A DNA stretch of 41,617 bases from positions 1 through 41,617 of the forward strand of contig JAUIKH010000006.1 of assembly GCA_030430915.1 (NCBI GenBank), written 5' to 3'. Source of the DNA: a bacterium. Lineage in GTDB: Bacteria > Patescibacteriota > Saccharimonadia > Saccharimonadales > SZUA-47. How positions within the stretch are numbered: the first letter of the stretch is position 1; each line of letters opens with the position of its first letter. The translations under genes and the position numbers were made by a program. This document shows positions 7,786 to 15,964 of this stretch, piece after piece. A model generated the notes under the pieces. The model was not told where the DNA came from. It was given only the letters and a program-made list of their open reading frames with translations, and ran no database searches.

Positions 7786-8349
7786 TTGAATGATAAAGAT
7801 GTAATTTCTGATCTAAAGTCCAGCATTAAGCAAGTGCAGGACAGGTTTTCTAGCGAAATAAGTAAACTCAGAACAGGTAGAGCTCACCCTAGTATGGTTG
7901 AAGACGTAACTGCTGAAGTTTATGGAACACAAATGCCATTAAAACAGCTAGCAACAATAACTACGCCAGAGCCTCAACTAATTCAAATTTCACCATTTGA
8001 TCCAACAAATATAGCAACTATTTCAACAGTAATCAGAAATAATCAAACCTTAGGCCTAAATCCAGTAGATGACGGTCGACTGATAAGAATTCAAATTCCA
8101 GCTCTTACAGAAGAGCGCCGAAAGCTAATAGTGAAACAATTGGGTGAAAAACAAGAAGAAGCAAATATTGGCCTAAGAAAAGCCAGACATGAAGCTATGG
8201 GAGTTGTTGATAAAGCTAAGAAAGCTAAAGATATCAGTGAAGACATTGCATCAAGAACTCAAAAGCAAATTGATGAACAAATTAATAGCTCAAAATCAGA
8301 AATTGAAGCTACTTTTAAGGCTAAAGAAAAAGAAATAATGACGGTTTAG
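7786..8349 (+). CDS. frr: Ribosome recycling factor
   Basis: RRF splits post-termination ribosomes together with EF-G. The 187-aa length and the sequence are standard: KLRTGRAHPSMVEDVTAEVYG near the N-terminus, the PxxI/PFD strand in domain II (TTPEPQLIQISPFD), IPALTEERRKLIVKQLGE, and a C-terminal helix rich in lysine and glutamate. The start codon is TTG at 7786. It is supported by AAGGAG 7 nt upstream and by the family N-terminus; the nearby ATG at 7790 is out of frame. It follows tsf and leads into uppS 8 nt after its stop, the common tsf-frr-uppS order. Confidence 0.95.
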   Translation: MNDKDVISDLKSSIKQVQDRFSSEISKLRTGRAHPSMVEDVTAEVYGTQMPLKQLATITTPEPQLIQISPFDPTNIATISTVIRNNQTLGLNPVDDGRLIRIQIPALTEERRKLIVKQLGEKQEEANIGLRKARHEAMGVVDKAKKAKDISEDIASRTQKQIDEQINSSKSEIEATFKAKEKEIMTV

Positions 8350-8357
8350 GTCGTAAA

Positions 8358-9050
8358 TTGAACAGTAGTCCAATACCTAAACACGTAGGATTTATTCTTG
8401 ATGGTAATAGACGATGGGCAAAAGAGCATGGAGTTTCGTCACTAGAAGGTCATAAAAAAGGCTATGAGAATCTGAAATCCATATCTGAAGCTGCGTTTAA
8501 TCACGGAGCTGATTATGTATCTGCGTATATTTTTTCTACTGAAAACTGGAATAGGTCTAAAGAAGAAGTAGGCTACTTGATGAATCTAGTAGTTAATCTT
8601 GCTTCAAATGAACTTAACGGTATTATTGATAAAGATATCAAAATAGTCTTTCTAGGAACAAGGGATAAGCTATCCCAAAAAGTAATCAAAGCAATTGAAT
8701 CTGCAGAAAATAAATCTAAAAGTAATAAATCAGGCACACTAGCACTTTGCTTCAATTATGGCGGTAAAGAAGAGATTATTAGTGCTGCTAAAAGATTAGC
8801 CAACAAAGGAACTGGTCTAGATGAAATTAACGAAGATGATTTCGAAGAAGCCTTATACCACTCCGAAATTCCACCTCTAGATTTTATTATACGAACTTCG
8901 GGCGAGAAAAGATTGAGTAATTTTATGTTGTGGAGAGCTGCCTATTCTGAACTATATTTTGTTGATAAGCACTGGCCAGCTTTCAGTCCTAGTGATTTAG
9001 AAATGGCTTTCGATGAATATGCAAATCGTAAAAGACGATTTGGTAAATAG
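8358..9050 (+). CDS. uppS: Undecaprenyl diphosphate synthase (cis-prenyltransferase)
   Basis: UppS condenses isopentenyl diphosphate onto farnesyl diphosphate to make the C55 carrier lipid for peptidoglycan and wall polymers. The 230-aa sequence contains HVGFILDGNRRWAKEHG, whose DGN aspartate binds the pyrophosphate, then the GxxxL segment (GHKKGYENLKSI), FSTENWNRSKEEV, and the C-terminal RTSGEKRLSNFMLWRAAYSELYF with its substrate-binding arginines. The start is TTG at 8358, 8 nt beyond the frr stop, with AGG just upstream. The protein is soluble but works at the membrane. It is the partner of the LCP ligase, which uses the same lipid. Confidence 0.95.
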   Translation: MNSSPIPKHVGFILDGNRRWAKEHGVSSLEGHKKGYENLKSISEAAFNHGADYVSAYIFSTENWNRSKEEVGYLMNLVVNLASNELNGIIDKDIKIVFLGTRDKLSQKVIKAIESAENKSKSNKSGTLALCFNYGGKEEIISAAKRLANKGTGLDEINEDDFEEALYHSEIPPLDFIIRTSGEKRLSNFMLWRAAYSELYFVDKHWPAFSPSDLEMAFDEYANRKRRFGK

Positions 9051-9053
9051 ACT

Positions 9054-9082
9054 TTGAAGTAAAGGGGTGTGATAGCTATAAT
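9054..9082 (+). promoter_or_regulatory. Promoter of rseP
   Basis: TTGAAG (9054-9059), a 17-nt spacer and a perfect TATAAT (9077-9082). The ATG at 9091 is 9 nt from the end of the -10 box, so the predicted leader is about 2 nt. Confidence 0.8.
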
Positions 9083-9090
9083 ATATAACA

Positions 9091-10278
9091 ATGCTTATAG
9101 TTGTCGGTGTATTAATGTTGATTGGACTGGTCATACTGCATGAACTAGGTCATTTTTATGCTGCTAGAAAATCCGGCATAGATGTTGAAGAATTTGGAAT
9201 TGGGTTTCCGCCAAAGGCAAAAAGTTTAGGCAAGAAAAACGGAACAGAATATACGCTCAATTGGCTGCCGTTGGGTGGTTTTGTAAAGTTGAAAGGTGAA
9301 CACGACGCCGATACAGCTAAAGGTTCATTTGGTGCAGCATCTTTAGCAGACAAAGTTAAAGTGATGATTGCAGGTGTTGTAGTTAATTTGTTTGTAGCAA
9401 TAGCACTAATTGCAGTTGTTGCAATGTTTGGACTGCCTAAAGTATTGGATAATCAATTCACGATTGAAAGTGATCAGAAAATTGCCCAACAAGACATAAT
9501 TGCTAGTTATGTGGCCGAAGTATCTCCAGCAGAATCAGCTGGGCTTGTTGCTGGAGATACTATCCTATCCGTAACAGAAGTAGGTGAATGTGGTCAAAAT
9601 TGTAAGTCATATGAAATAACACAAGCTGATAATTTGAGCATTGCTACCAAAGAATTGAGCGGAAAGATGGTTCAGGTTAGCTATAAAAATCAAGGTAGCT
9701 CGGAAGTAAAAACATCAGAAATTGTCCAACTTCAAACGGATTCAGAAATTGAGAAGAGCAGACAAGTAACTGAAGATTGTATTTCGTCAGGTAAAAATGT
9801 TGAAGAATGTCCAGAAATAAAAGGATTTCTAGGAGTGGTCCCATCTGATTACGTTGAATACAAATACACTTGGAGTGCACCAATTGTCGCAACGGTATTT
9901 TCAGCTCAGTTAGTTCAGGAGACTTTTGTGAATCTAGGCACACTACTGGGGGATTTATTTAAAGGAGATACTCAATCAGCAAGCCAACAGGTTACCGGTG
10001 TGGTTGGTATTGGCTATGTTCTTGGTCAGCTTAGCGCTCAAGGATTTATATCAGTCTTGTTTTTGATTGCTGTAATTTCTCTCTCGTTAGCTATTATGAA
10101 CATCTTACCGATACCTGCGCTTGATGGAGGCAGGCTTTTCGTGACGCTATTATTTAAAGCTATCAATAAGCCTTTAACAAAAGACTTGGAAGAAAAGATA
10201 CACGGAACAGGTTTTGCTGCTTTAATGATTTTGTTTTTATTAATAACAGTTGTCGATGTCCAAAGATTTATACTCTAG
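9091..10278 (+). CDS. rseP: Site-2 protease, M50 family (RseP/RasP)
   Basis: An intramembrane zinc metalloprotease that cuts anti-sigma factors or leftover signal peptides inside the membrane. The zinc-binding HELGH (17-21) sits in the first membrane segment (LVILHELGHFYAARKSG). A PDZ domain follows (SPAESAGLVAGDTILSVTE, about 145-165). The C-terminal half has the third zinc ligand region NILPIPALDGGRLF before the last membrane segment. At 395 aa it is full length. An insertion after the PDZ start carries four cysteines in two pairs (CGQNC, and C...C in TEDCISSGKNVEECP), which might form disulfides outside the membrane. No Shine-Dalgarno sequence; the promoter sits directly upstream. The next gene overlaps its 3' end. 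Confidence 0.94.
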   Translation: MLIVVGVLMLIGLVILHELGHFYAARKSGIDVEEFGIGFPPKAKSLGKKNGTEYTLNWLPLGGFVKLKGEHDADTAKGSFGAASLADKVKVMIAGVVVNLFVAIALIAVVAMFGLPKVLDNQFTIESDQKIAQQDIIASYVAEVSPAESAGLVAGDTILSVTEVGECGQNCKSYEITQADNLSIATKELSGKMVQVSYKNQGSSEVKTSEIVQLQTDSEIEKSRQVTEDCISSGKNVEECPEIKGFLGVVPSDYVEYKYTWSAPIVATVFSAQLVQETFVNLGTLLGDLFKGDTQSASQQVTGVVGIGYVLGQLSAQGFISVLFLIAVISLSLAIMNILPIPALDGGRLFVTLLFKAINKPLTKDLEEKIHGTGFAALMILFLLITVVDVQRFIL

Positions 10279-11074
10279 GCTAAAACGAAAGCACAAAATT
10301 ATACATAAGTCTGATAAGACTACTTTAGAATATGACAAATCCAATAAAAAAACTGATCTAGCGAAATCTATAATCATTGTTTTTTCATCTTTATTTTTCT
10401 TTTTTGGTGCTCAAATAATACCTATAGTGCTCATGGTTACGGCGTTACGTGTAGCTGGATACACAAGCGAGGAAACCAAGGAGCTTTTTACTGAAAATCA
10501 TGCCGTGCAATTCCTAGCAATTCTATTGGTGTCGTTCACGATTGTTTTTTCTGTCTACAAGTTTTTGCAGATAGTTAAGCAAAAACCCATAACTTTTCTG
10601 TTACTCAATAAGAAGCCAAACCTAACACAACTAGCAGAAGTTATCATTACGTACGGCGTATATTTATTTGGACTGATTATCACCATAGCACTAGTAGGTG
10701 AATTTACTTCAGTAGATGTCAATCAATCTCAAGAGCTAGGTATTTCTGATCCGCAGTCCGGAATATCATTAGTACTTGTATTTTTGTCACTGGTAGTTTT
10801 ACCAGCCATTAGTGAGGAGGTTCTGTTTAGAGGTTACCTCTTCAACGGGTTAAAGAAGTACTCCAATGTTATTGTTGCATACACAGTGACCTGTTTATTA
10901 TTTGGTATAGCTCATCTGGAATATGACAATTTGAACTGGATTGCGGTGATTGATACCTTAATTTTCTCGGTCTTTTTGATTTATATATCTCAACGTCACA
11001 AATCACTCTATAGTGCTATGTTTTTACATGCTATTAAAAATTCAGTTGCCTTTTTTGTTTTATTTGTACGCTAA
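10256..11074 (+). CDS. CPBP-family intramembrane metalloprotease
   Basis: A polytopic protein of the CPBP (CAAX protease and bacteriocin processing, ABI) family. Motif 1, EEVLFRGYLF (glutamates and arginine of EExxxR), motif 2, FGIAHLEYD, and the third His-containing motif MFLHAIKNS are all present in the C-terminal half, so the metal-binding site looks complete. The N-terminal third is a basic cytoplasmic stretch followed by membrane segments. I place the start at ATG 10256, two codons inside the longest frame (which would use TTG at 10250). Either way it overlaps the end of rseP by at least 23 nt and is probably translated by coupling. The substrate is unknown. Confidence 0.88.
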   Translation: MSKDLYSRLKRKHKIIHKSDKTTLEYDKSNKKTDLAKSIIIVFSSLFFFFGAQIIPIVLMVTALRVAGYTSEETKELFTENHAVQFLAILLVSFTIVFSVYKFLQIVKQKPITFLLLNKKPNLTQLAEVIITYGVYLFGLIITIALVGEFTSVDVNQSQELGISDPQSGISLVLVFLSLVVLPAISEEVLFRGYLFNGLKKYSNVIVAYTVTCLLFGIAHLEYDNLNWIAVIDTLIFSVFLIYISQRHKSLYSAMFLHAIKNSVAFFVLFVR

Positions 11075-11154
11075 ACTGGCCATTGATGGACTAGTTAAGT
11101 ACAATATTAGACGAGATAAAAGAAACTAAAGATGCAAGAAACGGTGTTTTATAC

Positions 11155-12405
11155 ATGAAAAGATCAGAACTATTTATCAAAACTAAGAAAAACGCTCCAA
11201 GTGATGAAGTTGCTAAAAATGCTCAACTTTTAATAAGAGCAGGCTATGTACATAAGGTTATGGCAGGTGTCTATGTCTATACACCCTTAGGTATAAGAGT
11301 CGTTGAAAAAATTAAGCAAATTGTACGAGAAGAGATGGACAGAATTGGTGGTCAAGAATTGATTATGACTGCTCTTCAGCCAAAAAGTGTATGGGAGGCT
11401 ACCGGAAGATGGGATGATGAAGTTGTCGATGTGTGGTTTAAAACAAAGCTTAAGGATGAAACTGAAATTGGCCTAAGTTGGTCACACGAAGAAGCTATAA
11501 TCGACATGATGAAACAGCATATTTCTAGCTACCGTGACTTACCAGCCAATGTCTATCAATTTCAGACTAAATTTAGAAATGAATTAAGATCAAAAAGCGG
11601 AATAATGCGTGGTAGAGAATTCGTTATGAAGGATATGTATTCTTGCAGTCTGGATGAGCAGCAGCATGAAGCATTCTATCAATCATGTATAGTCGCCTAT
11701 AATAAGATATTTGAAAGACTTGGTTTGGGAGCAGACACTTATGTTACGTTTGCATCAGGTGGAGCATTCACAAAGTTTAGCCACGAGTTCCAGACCGTGT
11801 GTGATGCAGGAGAAGATAATATTTATATCAACAAGGACAAATCAATTGCTGTTAATGAAGAAGTGCTAACTGAAGAAAACCTGAAACAACTTGGCATAAA
11901 CAGGGATGAATTGACTGAGGTAAAAACAGCAGAAGTGGGAAATATATTTAATTTCGGCACTCAAAAAAGTGAAGAAATGGATTTTAGCTACACAGATTCT
12001 GATGGCAACAAAAAATATGTACACCTAGGGTCCTATGGAATCGGTATTACTCGAGTCATGGGGGTTATAGCCGAAAAGTTTGCAGACGATAATGGTCTAG
12101 TTTGGTCGGATAATATTGCACCTTATACTATCTATCTTGCTTCGATAGGGGATGTTTCTAAAGAAGCTCAAAAGCTATATGAAGAATTGTCAGAGCAGGG
12201 GATAGAGGTGCTGTTTGATGATAGAGATGTTAGGCCAGGAGACAAATTTGCTGATTCTGACTTGATGGGTATCCCGTATAGGCTGGTGATCAGCGACAGA
12301 AGCTTAAAGGAAGAATCAGTAGAGGTTAAACATCGTAAATCTGGACAAGCAGAAAATATAAAAATAAACAAAATTGTAAGTTATTTAACTGACAAAATAA
12401 ACTAG
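11155..12405 (+). CDS. proS: Prolyl-tRNA synthetase, short form without editing domain
   Basis: Class II synthetase that charges tRNA-Pro. Motif 1 lies around GVYVYTPLGIRVVEKI, motif 2 in the FQTKFRNELRSKSGIMRGREFVMKDMYS segment, and motif 3 in GSYGIGITRVMG. A C-terminal anticodon-binding domain begins at about residue 320 (PYTIYLASIG). The protein is 416 aa, whereas E. coli ProRS is 572 aa. Between FQTVCDAGED and VGNIFNFGTQ, where the bacterial type has the roughly 180-residue INS editing domain, there are only about 40 residues. The catalytic core is intact, but clearance of Ala-tRNA-Pro in cis is not expected. Confidence 0.95.
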   Translation: MKRSELFIKTKKNAPSDEVAKNAQLLIRAGYVHKVMAGVYVYTPLGIRVVEKIKQIVREEMDRIGGQELIMTALQPKSVWEATGRWDDEVVDVWFKTKLKDETEIGLSWSHEEAIIDMMKQHISSYRDLPANVYQFQTKFRNELRSKSGIMRGREFVMKDMYSCSLDEQQHEAFYQSCIVAYNKIFERLGLGADTYVTFASGGAFTKFSHEFQTVCDAGEDNIYINKDKSIAVNEEVLTEENLKQLGINRDELTEVKTAEVGNIFNFGTQKSEEMDFSYTDSDGNKKYVHLGSYGIGITRVMGVIAEKFADDNGLVWSDNIAPYTIYLASIGDVSKEAQKLYEELSEQGIEVLFDDRDVRPGDKFADSDLMGIPYRLVISDRSLKEESVEVKHRKSGQAENIKINKIVSYLTDKIN

Positions 12406-12415
12406 GCTAAAAGCC

Positions 12416-12469
12416 TTGTGGTATAGACGGTAGGTTTGCTATAGTTTTGTCACGGAACTACTACCACAA
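12416..12469 (+). promoter_or_regulatory. greA promoter inside an inverted repeat
   Basis: A candidate promoter reads TTGTGG (12416-12421), 18 nt, then TGC-TATAGT (12440-12445). It is bracketed by a perfect 8-bp inverted repeat, TTGTGGTA (12416-12423) and TACCACAA (12462-12469), which extends to about 11 bp if one base is bulged. No T-tract follows, so a terminator for proS is less likely than a regulatory site or an RNA structure. Confidence 0.45.
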
Positions 12470-12518
12470 ATCTAAACACCTAGTTTCACTCACTAAATTG
12501 AATACGTAAGGAATAACA

Positions 12519-12977
12519 ATGAATAAACAGTTTAAACTAACTAATAAAGGTATATCTGAGCTAAAAACTGAGAGAGATGCTTTGGTTTCTCAAAGAAGTG
12601 AAGTTGCAGACCGGATTAAAACTGCAAGAGAGTTCGGTGATCTTTCAGAAAATGCTGAATATAGCGCTGCTAGGCAAGAGCAAGAGAGAAATGAAAACCG
12701 AATATCCGAGATAGAACACATTTTATTAAATGCTGAAACAATCAGCCAACCAAAGGATAAAAAAATTGTTGAGCTAGGTAACACAGTTGTACTTAGTAAT
12801 GGCAAGGCAAAAAAGACGTTTACAATAGTTGGTTCAGTAGAAGCAGATCCTTTGAATGGAAAAGTGTCTAATGAGTCGCCGATTGGCAAAAATTTAATTG
12901 GAAAAAATGTCGGTGACGAAGTAGAAATAGTCACTCCAAGCGACACAATCAAATACAAAATAGCAGAATTGTCTTAA
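12519..12977 (+). CDS. greA: Transcription elongation factor GreA
   Basis: GreA rescues backtracked RNA polymerase by stimulating cleavage of the transcript. The 152-aa protein has the N-terminal antiparallel coiled coil with the acidic tip DLSENAEYSAARQEQ, whose carboxylates reach the polymerase active site, and the C-terminal FKBP-like domain ending in SPIGKNLIGKNVGDEVEI. Length and motifs are standard. A Shine-Dalgarno sequence (AAGGA) sits before the ATG. It lies between proS and lysS; a greA-lysS pairing is common in bacteria. Confidence 0.95.
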   Translation: MNKQFKLTNKGISELKTERDALVSQRSEVADRIKTAREFGDLSENAEYSAARQEQERNENRISEIEHILLNAETISQPKDKKIVELGNTVVLSNGKAKKTFTIVGSVEADPLNGKVSNESPIGKNLIGKNVGDEVEIVTPSDTIKYKIAELS

Positions 12978-13042
12978 AACTCTTAGTGATTCAACCTAAA
13001 ACACTGTTATCTGTCAGATCTTTATTGTAAACTGTTATCTAT

Positions 13043-14557
13043 ATGGCAACATTAAAAGACTTTAGGGATGAGAGACTTAGAAAACTAGAAGAGATAAAAA
13101 ATCTAGGCATAAACCCATACCCAGCAGAAGCAAATCGTACTCACGAAATTAGTCAGATTATTAGTGATTTTGATCATTTCGAAGGAAAATCAGTTACTGT
13201 GGTTGGTCGAATTTTATCGATTAGAAAGTTTGGCAAATTAGCATTTATAGTTATTAAAGACATGAGTGGGCAAGTACAGCTATTTTGTAAAAAAAGCTCA
13301 GAACTCCCACAAACAGATAGGGCGTTAAGTGAACTTGCTATGCCAGACGAAATTTCACTACTAGATACGGGTGATTTTGTTGAATGCAACGGCGAAGTCA
13401 TTAAAACTCAAACAGGCGAAATTTCGGTTACCTGTAAAAAATTAAGAATTTTAGCAAAAGCTTTAAGACCGATGCCTAGCATACAAGACGGATTCACTGA
13501 CAAAGAGCAGCGCTTTAGACGGCGGTATGTTGATATGAATGTAAACACAGATGTCAGGGATAGGTTTATACGCCGAAGCAAGTTTTGGCAAGCCACACGT
13601 GATTTCATGAATCAAGAAGGATTTATAGAGATTAACATCCCAGTTTTGGAGCATACTACTGGTGGGGCAGATGCAAACCCATTTGTGACACATATGGATG
13701 CGTTGGATCAGGACTTTTACCTTAGAATTTCCCATGAGCTACCTCTAAAGCGCTTAATTGGAGCAGGATATGAAAAAGTTTACGATTTAGGGCCTAGATT
13801 TAGAAATGAGAATTACAGCGACGAGCACTTGCCTGAGCATATAGCTATGGAGTGGTACTGGGCATATGCCGACTGGCAAGACGGTATGAAGCTGACAGAA
13901 AGAATGTTTTGGTATATTACCAAGGCTGCATTTGGAAAAACTGAGTTTGAATGGGAAGGTCAAAAAATTGACCTGGGTTCAGAGTGGGAGAAGTGGGATT
14001 ACTCAGAAGTGATAAAAAAGCATTATGAGATTGATATTTTTGACTGCACAATTGAACAAGTTCAGCAGAAGCTCAAAGAAAACAAGCTAGAAGTTGAAAA
14101 AACTGACAACATACCTAGAGGAATTGATAAATTATGGAAAAATATCAGGAAGAACGTGGCTGGTCCAGTTTGGCTGATTAATACACCGACCTTCATTTCG
14201 CCTTTAAGTAAAGCAGATGACAAAGATCCTAGATTGGTTCAGCGTTTTCAGGCTGTGATTGCTGGCAGTGAACAGAGCAATGGCTTTAGCGAGCTAAATG
14301 ATCCTGTTGATCAGTTGAATAGGTTCGTAGAGCAGCAGGGTATGAGAGATTCCGGTGATGAGGAAGCTCATATGCTAGACATAGACTATGTTGAAATGCT
14401 TGAGTACGGTATGCCGCCAGCTTGTGGGCTAGGATTTAGTGAAAGAGTGTTTTGGACAATAGAAGGAGTAAGCGCAAGGGAAGGTGTACCTTTTCCTCAG
14501 TTACGCAGCGAGATTGATGAAGTCACAAAGTCAATTTATCCTGATCTAGAATTGTAA
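13043..14557 (+). CDS. lysS: Lysyl-tRNA synthetase, class II
   Basis: Charges tRNA-Lys. An OB-fold anticodon-binding domain comes first (about 45-150, VTVVGRILSIRKFGKLAFI), followed by the class II catalytic domain: motif 2 FRNENYSDEHLPEH and motif 3 GMPPACGLGFSERVFW, which keeps the essential arginine but differs from the usual GGLGIGIDRL. The F-x-Q-x-GDEEAHMLDIDYVEMLEYG segment is the family signature. At 504 aa it is full length. No clear Shine-Dalgarno sequence precedes the ATG. The 10-base sequence ACTGTTATCT occurs twice upstream (13003-13012 and 13031-13040); either copy could be a -10 region. Its stop is 3 nt from the convergent stop of the next gene. Confidence 0.94.
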   Translation: MATLKDFRDERLRKLEEIKNLGINPYPAEANRTHEISQIISDFDHFEGKSVTVVGRILSIRKFGKLAFIVIKDMSGQVQLFCKKSSELPQTDRALSELAMPDEISLLDTGDFVECNGEVIKTQTGEISVTCKKLRILAKALRPMPSIQDGFTDKEQRFRRRYVDMNVNTDVRDRFIRRSKFWQATRDFMNQEGFIEINIPVLEHTTGGADANPFVTHMDALDQDFYLRISHELPLKRLIGAGYEKVYDLGPRFRNENYSDEHLPEHIAMEWYWAYADWQDGMKLTERMFWYITKAAFGKTEFEWEGQKIDLGSEWEKWDYSEVIKKHYEIDIFDCTIEQVQQKLKENKLEVEKTDNIPRGIDKLWKNIRKNVAGPVWLINTPTFISPLSKADDKDPRLVQRFQAVIAGSEQSNGFSELNDPVDQLNRFVEQQGMRDSGDEEAHMLDIDYVEMLEYGMPPACGLGFSERVFWTIEGVSAREGVPFPQLRSEIDEVTKSIYPDLEL

Positions 14558-14560
14558 AAA

Positions 14561-15121
14561 CTAGACAGAATCGTGACGGAGTCCGTCCAGCACCATTATC
14601 ATCCAAGCAAATATAAAGCACAAACTACAGTAGAATACTATATTGCCCCATAATTGAATTCTATAGCCTTCATTAAAGAAGTCATTAAAGTATTTAACCG
14701 AAACCAACGCATAAGTAGCCGCTGTTAAAGCCGCTGTTCCTAGCAGTAAAGTTCGACGTCTTAATACACCTATAGTAATAATTGGCAATGCCAGTAACAA
14801 AGTAGAAGTTGCAGCCATTCCACGCTCCCAGTAGATTATGAATCCTGCAAATATAATTTGTGCTACAACCAATGCAGATATTGCATACATAATTTTATAA
14901 TTCTTATCAGCATATTTTACGTAATACCAAATGATAAGATTAACAATTAGCAATAATGTGGCTGCAATCCATCTCTCTGATACTGACTGTTTGGTTATTA
15001 GATTGCCAGAATCATAAATTACCGTGACAATCATTACTAAAACCACAATAAAGAAATTAGTCCTAGCAGCTCTAGTAGAGTCTAGCCTTAGTTTTTTAGA
15101 AAGTTTAGAATTTTTAGTCAT
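14561..15121 (-). CDS. Polytopic membrane protein, unknown function
   Basis: A 186-aa protein with a lysine-rich cytoplasmic N-terminus (MTKNSKLSKKLR) and about five or six hydrophobic segments, ending in DGLRHDSV. It has no soluble domain and no motif I recognise. It is transcribed away from the MacB-type transporter, with which it shares a 140-nt control region holding a 30-bp palindrome and a second box over its own transcription start. That arrangement suggests co-regulation with the transporter. Its promoter (-35 TTGAAA, -10 TACACT) predicts a leader of about 5 nt and there is no Shine-Dalgarno sequence. A sensor or transport accessory role is possible but unsupported. Confidence 0.7.
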   Translation of the reverse strand: MTKNSKLSKKLRLDSTRAARTNFFIVVLVMIVTVIYDSGNLITKQSVSERWIAATLLLIVNLIIWYYVKYADKNYKIMYAISALVVAQIIFAGFIIYWERGMAATSTLLLALPIITIGVLRRRTLLLGTAALTAATYALVSVKYFNDFFNEGYRIQLWGNIVFYCSLCFIFAWMIMVLDGLRHDSV

Positions 15122-15134
15122 ACTTAAGCATAAG
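15121..15134. promoter_or_regulatory. Operator-like box at the start of the 14561 gene
   Basis: TACTTAAGCATAAG overlaps the predicted -10 edge and transcription start of the minus-strand gene. It matches TACTTAAACATAAG at 17381-17394 at 13 of 14 bases. The inner part (ACTTA/TAAGT) is itself an inverted repeat. A shared regulator is inferred. Confidence 0.45.
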
Positions 15135-15161
15135 TGTAAACAAATAATTATGAATTTTCAA
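15133..15161 (-). promoter_or_regulatory. Promoter of the 14561 membrane protein gene
   Basis: On the minus strand, TTGAAA (15161-15156), a 17-nt spacer and TACACT (15138-15133). The predicted start near 15126 leaves about 5 nt before the ATG at 15121. Confidence 0.75.
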
Positions 15162-15170
15162 AAAATAATA

Positions 15171-15200
15171 TATTCTAATATTCTTAAGAACATTAGAATA
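15171..15200. promoter_or_regulatory. 30-bp near-perfect palindrome between divergent genes
   Basis: TATTCTAAT (15171-15179) and ATTAGAATA (15192-15200) flank the perfect 10-bp palindrome TTCTTAAGAA (15181-15190). Only the pair 15180/15191 fails to match, so 14 of 15 base pairs are symmetrical. Its position between two divergent genes and its lack of a loop favour a dimeric repressor operator over an RNA hairpin. Confidence 0.6.
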
Positions 15201-15265
15201 TAACATTTACTATTCTATTTTGGAAAAATTAACAAATGTACTTTTTATACATGTACAATATATCT

Positions 15266-15964
15266 ATGGTTGAGATTAAGGGCGTCACAAAAACATATGG
15301 CAAAAAAGATAATTTGTTTAAAGCTTTGGATAATGTAAGTGCAACGATAAAAGATTCTACTACCGTAGCCATTACGGGTAAGAGTGGCTCTGGAAAAAGC
15401 ACCTTAATGCATGTAATTAGCGGGCTTGATCATGCCACATCAGGTGAAGTTATCATAAATAATAAGCCTCTACATTCAATGAATAAAAAAGAAGTTGATA
15501 AATTCCGTAGTGACCAGATCGGCTTTATATTCCAAGCATTTTTTATAGAGGGCAACCAAACATGCTTAAACAATGTAATGTTACCTCTTGAAATTGCAGG
15601 AACTTCTCCAAAGCGAAGGGTTAAGCTAGCTAAAGAAGCTCTCAAGTCTGTTGATTTAGAAGATAAAATCAATCAGAAGGCTAAAAATTTATCAGGAGGT
15701 CAGAAACAAAGACTAGCCATTGCTAGAGCTATTGTTAATAAACCTAAACTGATTTTTGCAGATGAGCCCACAGGAAACCTAGACAGTGTAACTGGCAATT
15801 TGGTGACAAAATTACTTTTCGACTTAAACAAAAGCCTCAAAGCTACTCTGATTATCGTCACGCATGACAAGGACCTAGCCAGTAAGTGTTCTCAGCAAAT
15901 TATTCTAAAAGATGGCAAGATAATTAGCAATAAACTTAAAAAACGGGCAAAGGTTAAAAAATGA
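15266..15964 (+). CDS. ABC transporter ATP-binding protein, MacB/LolD type
   Basis: The ATPase half of a MacB-type mechanotransmission or efflux transporter. Visible are Walker A GKSGSGKST, the Q-loop region IGFIFQAFF, the signature LSGGQKQRLAIARA, Walker B LIFADEPTGNLD and the switch His in VTHDKD. I start it at ATG 15266 (MVEIKGVTKTYG), the usual N-terminus for the family. The longest frame begins at 15236 and would add ten unlikely residues. TACAAT at 15254-15259, 7 nt before the ATG, could be a -10 for a leaderless transcript. The C-terminus is very basic (KLKKRAKVKK). It overlaps the permease gene by 4 nt (ATGA). Regulation from the palindrome at 15171-15200 is likely. Confidence 0.9.
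   Translation: MVEIKGVTKTYGKKDNLFKALDNVSATIKDSTTVAITGKSGSGKSTLMHVISGLDHATSGEVIINNKPLHSMNKKEVDKFRSDQIGFIFQAFFIEGNQTCLNNVMLPLEIAGTSPKRRVKLAKEALKSVDLEDKINQKAKNLSGGQKQRLAIARAIVNKPKLIFADEPTGNLDSVTGNLVTKLLFDLNKSLKATLIIVTHDKDLASKCSQQIILKDGKIISNKLKKRAKVKK

Noticed and set aside
13003-13040. Duplicated ACTGTTATCT before lysS as a regulatory repeat
   Set aside because: Two copies of a 10-mer in AT-rich DNA are weak evidence. They may simply be alternative -10 regions, so I mention them only in the gene entry.
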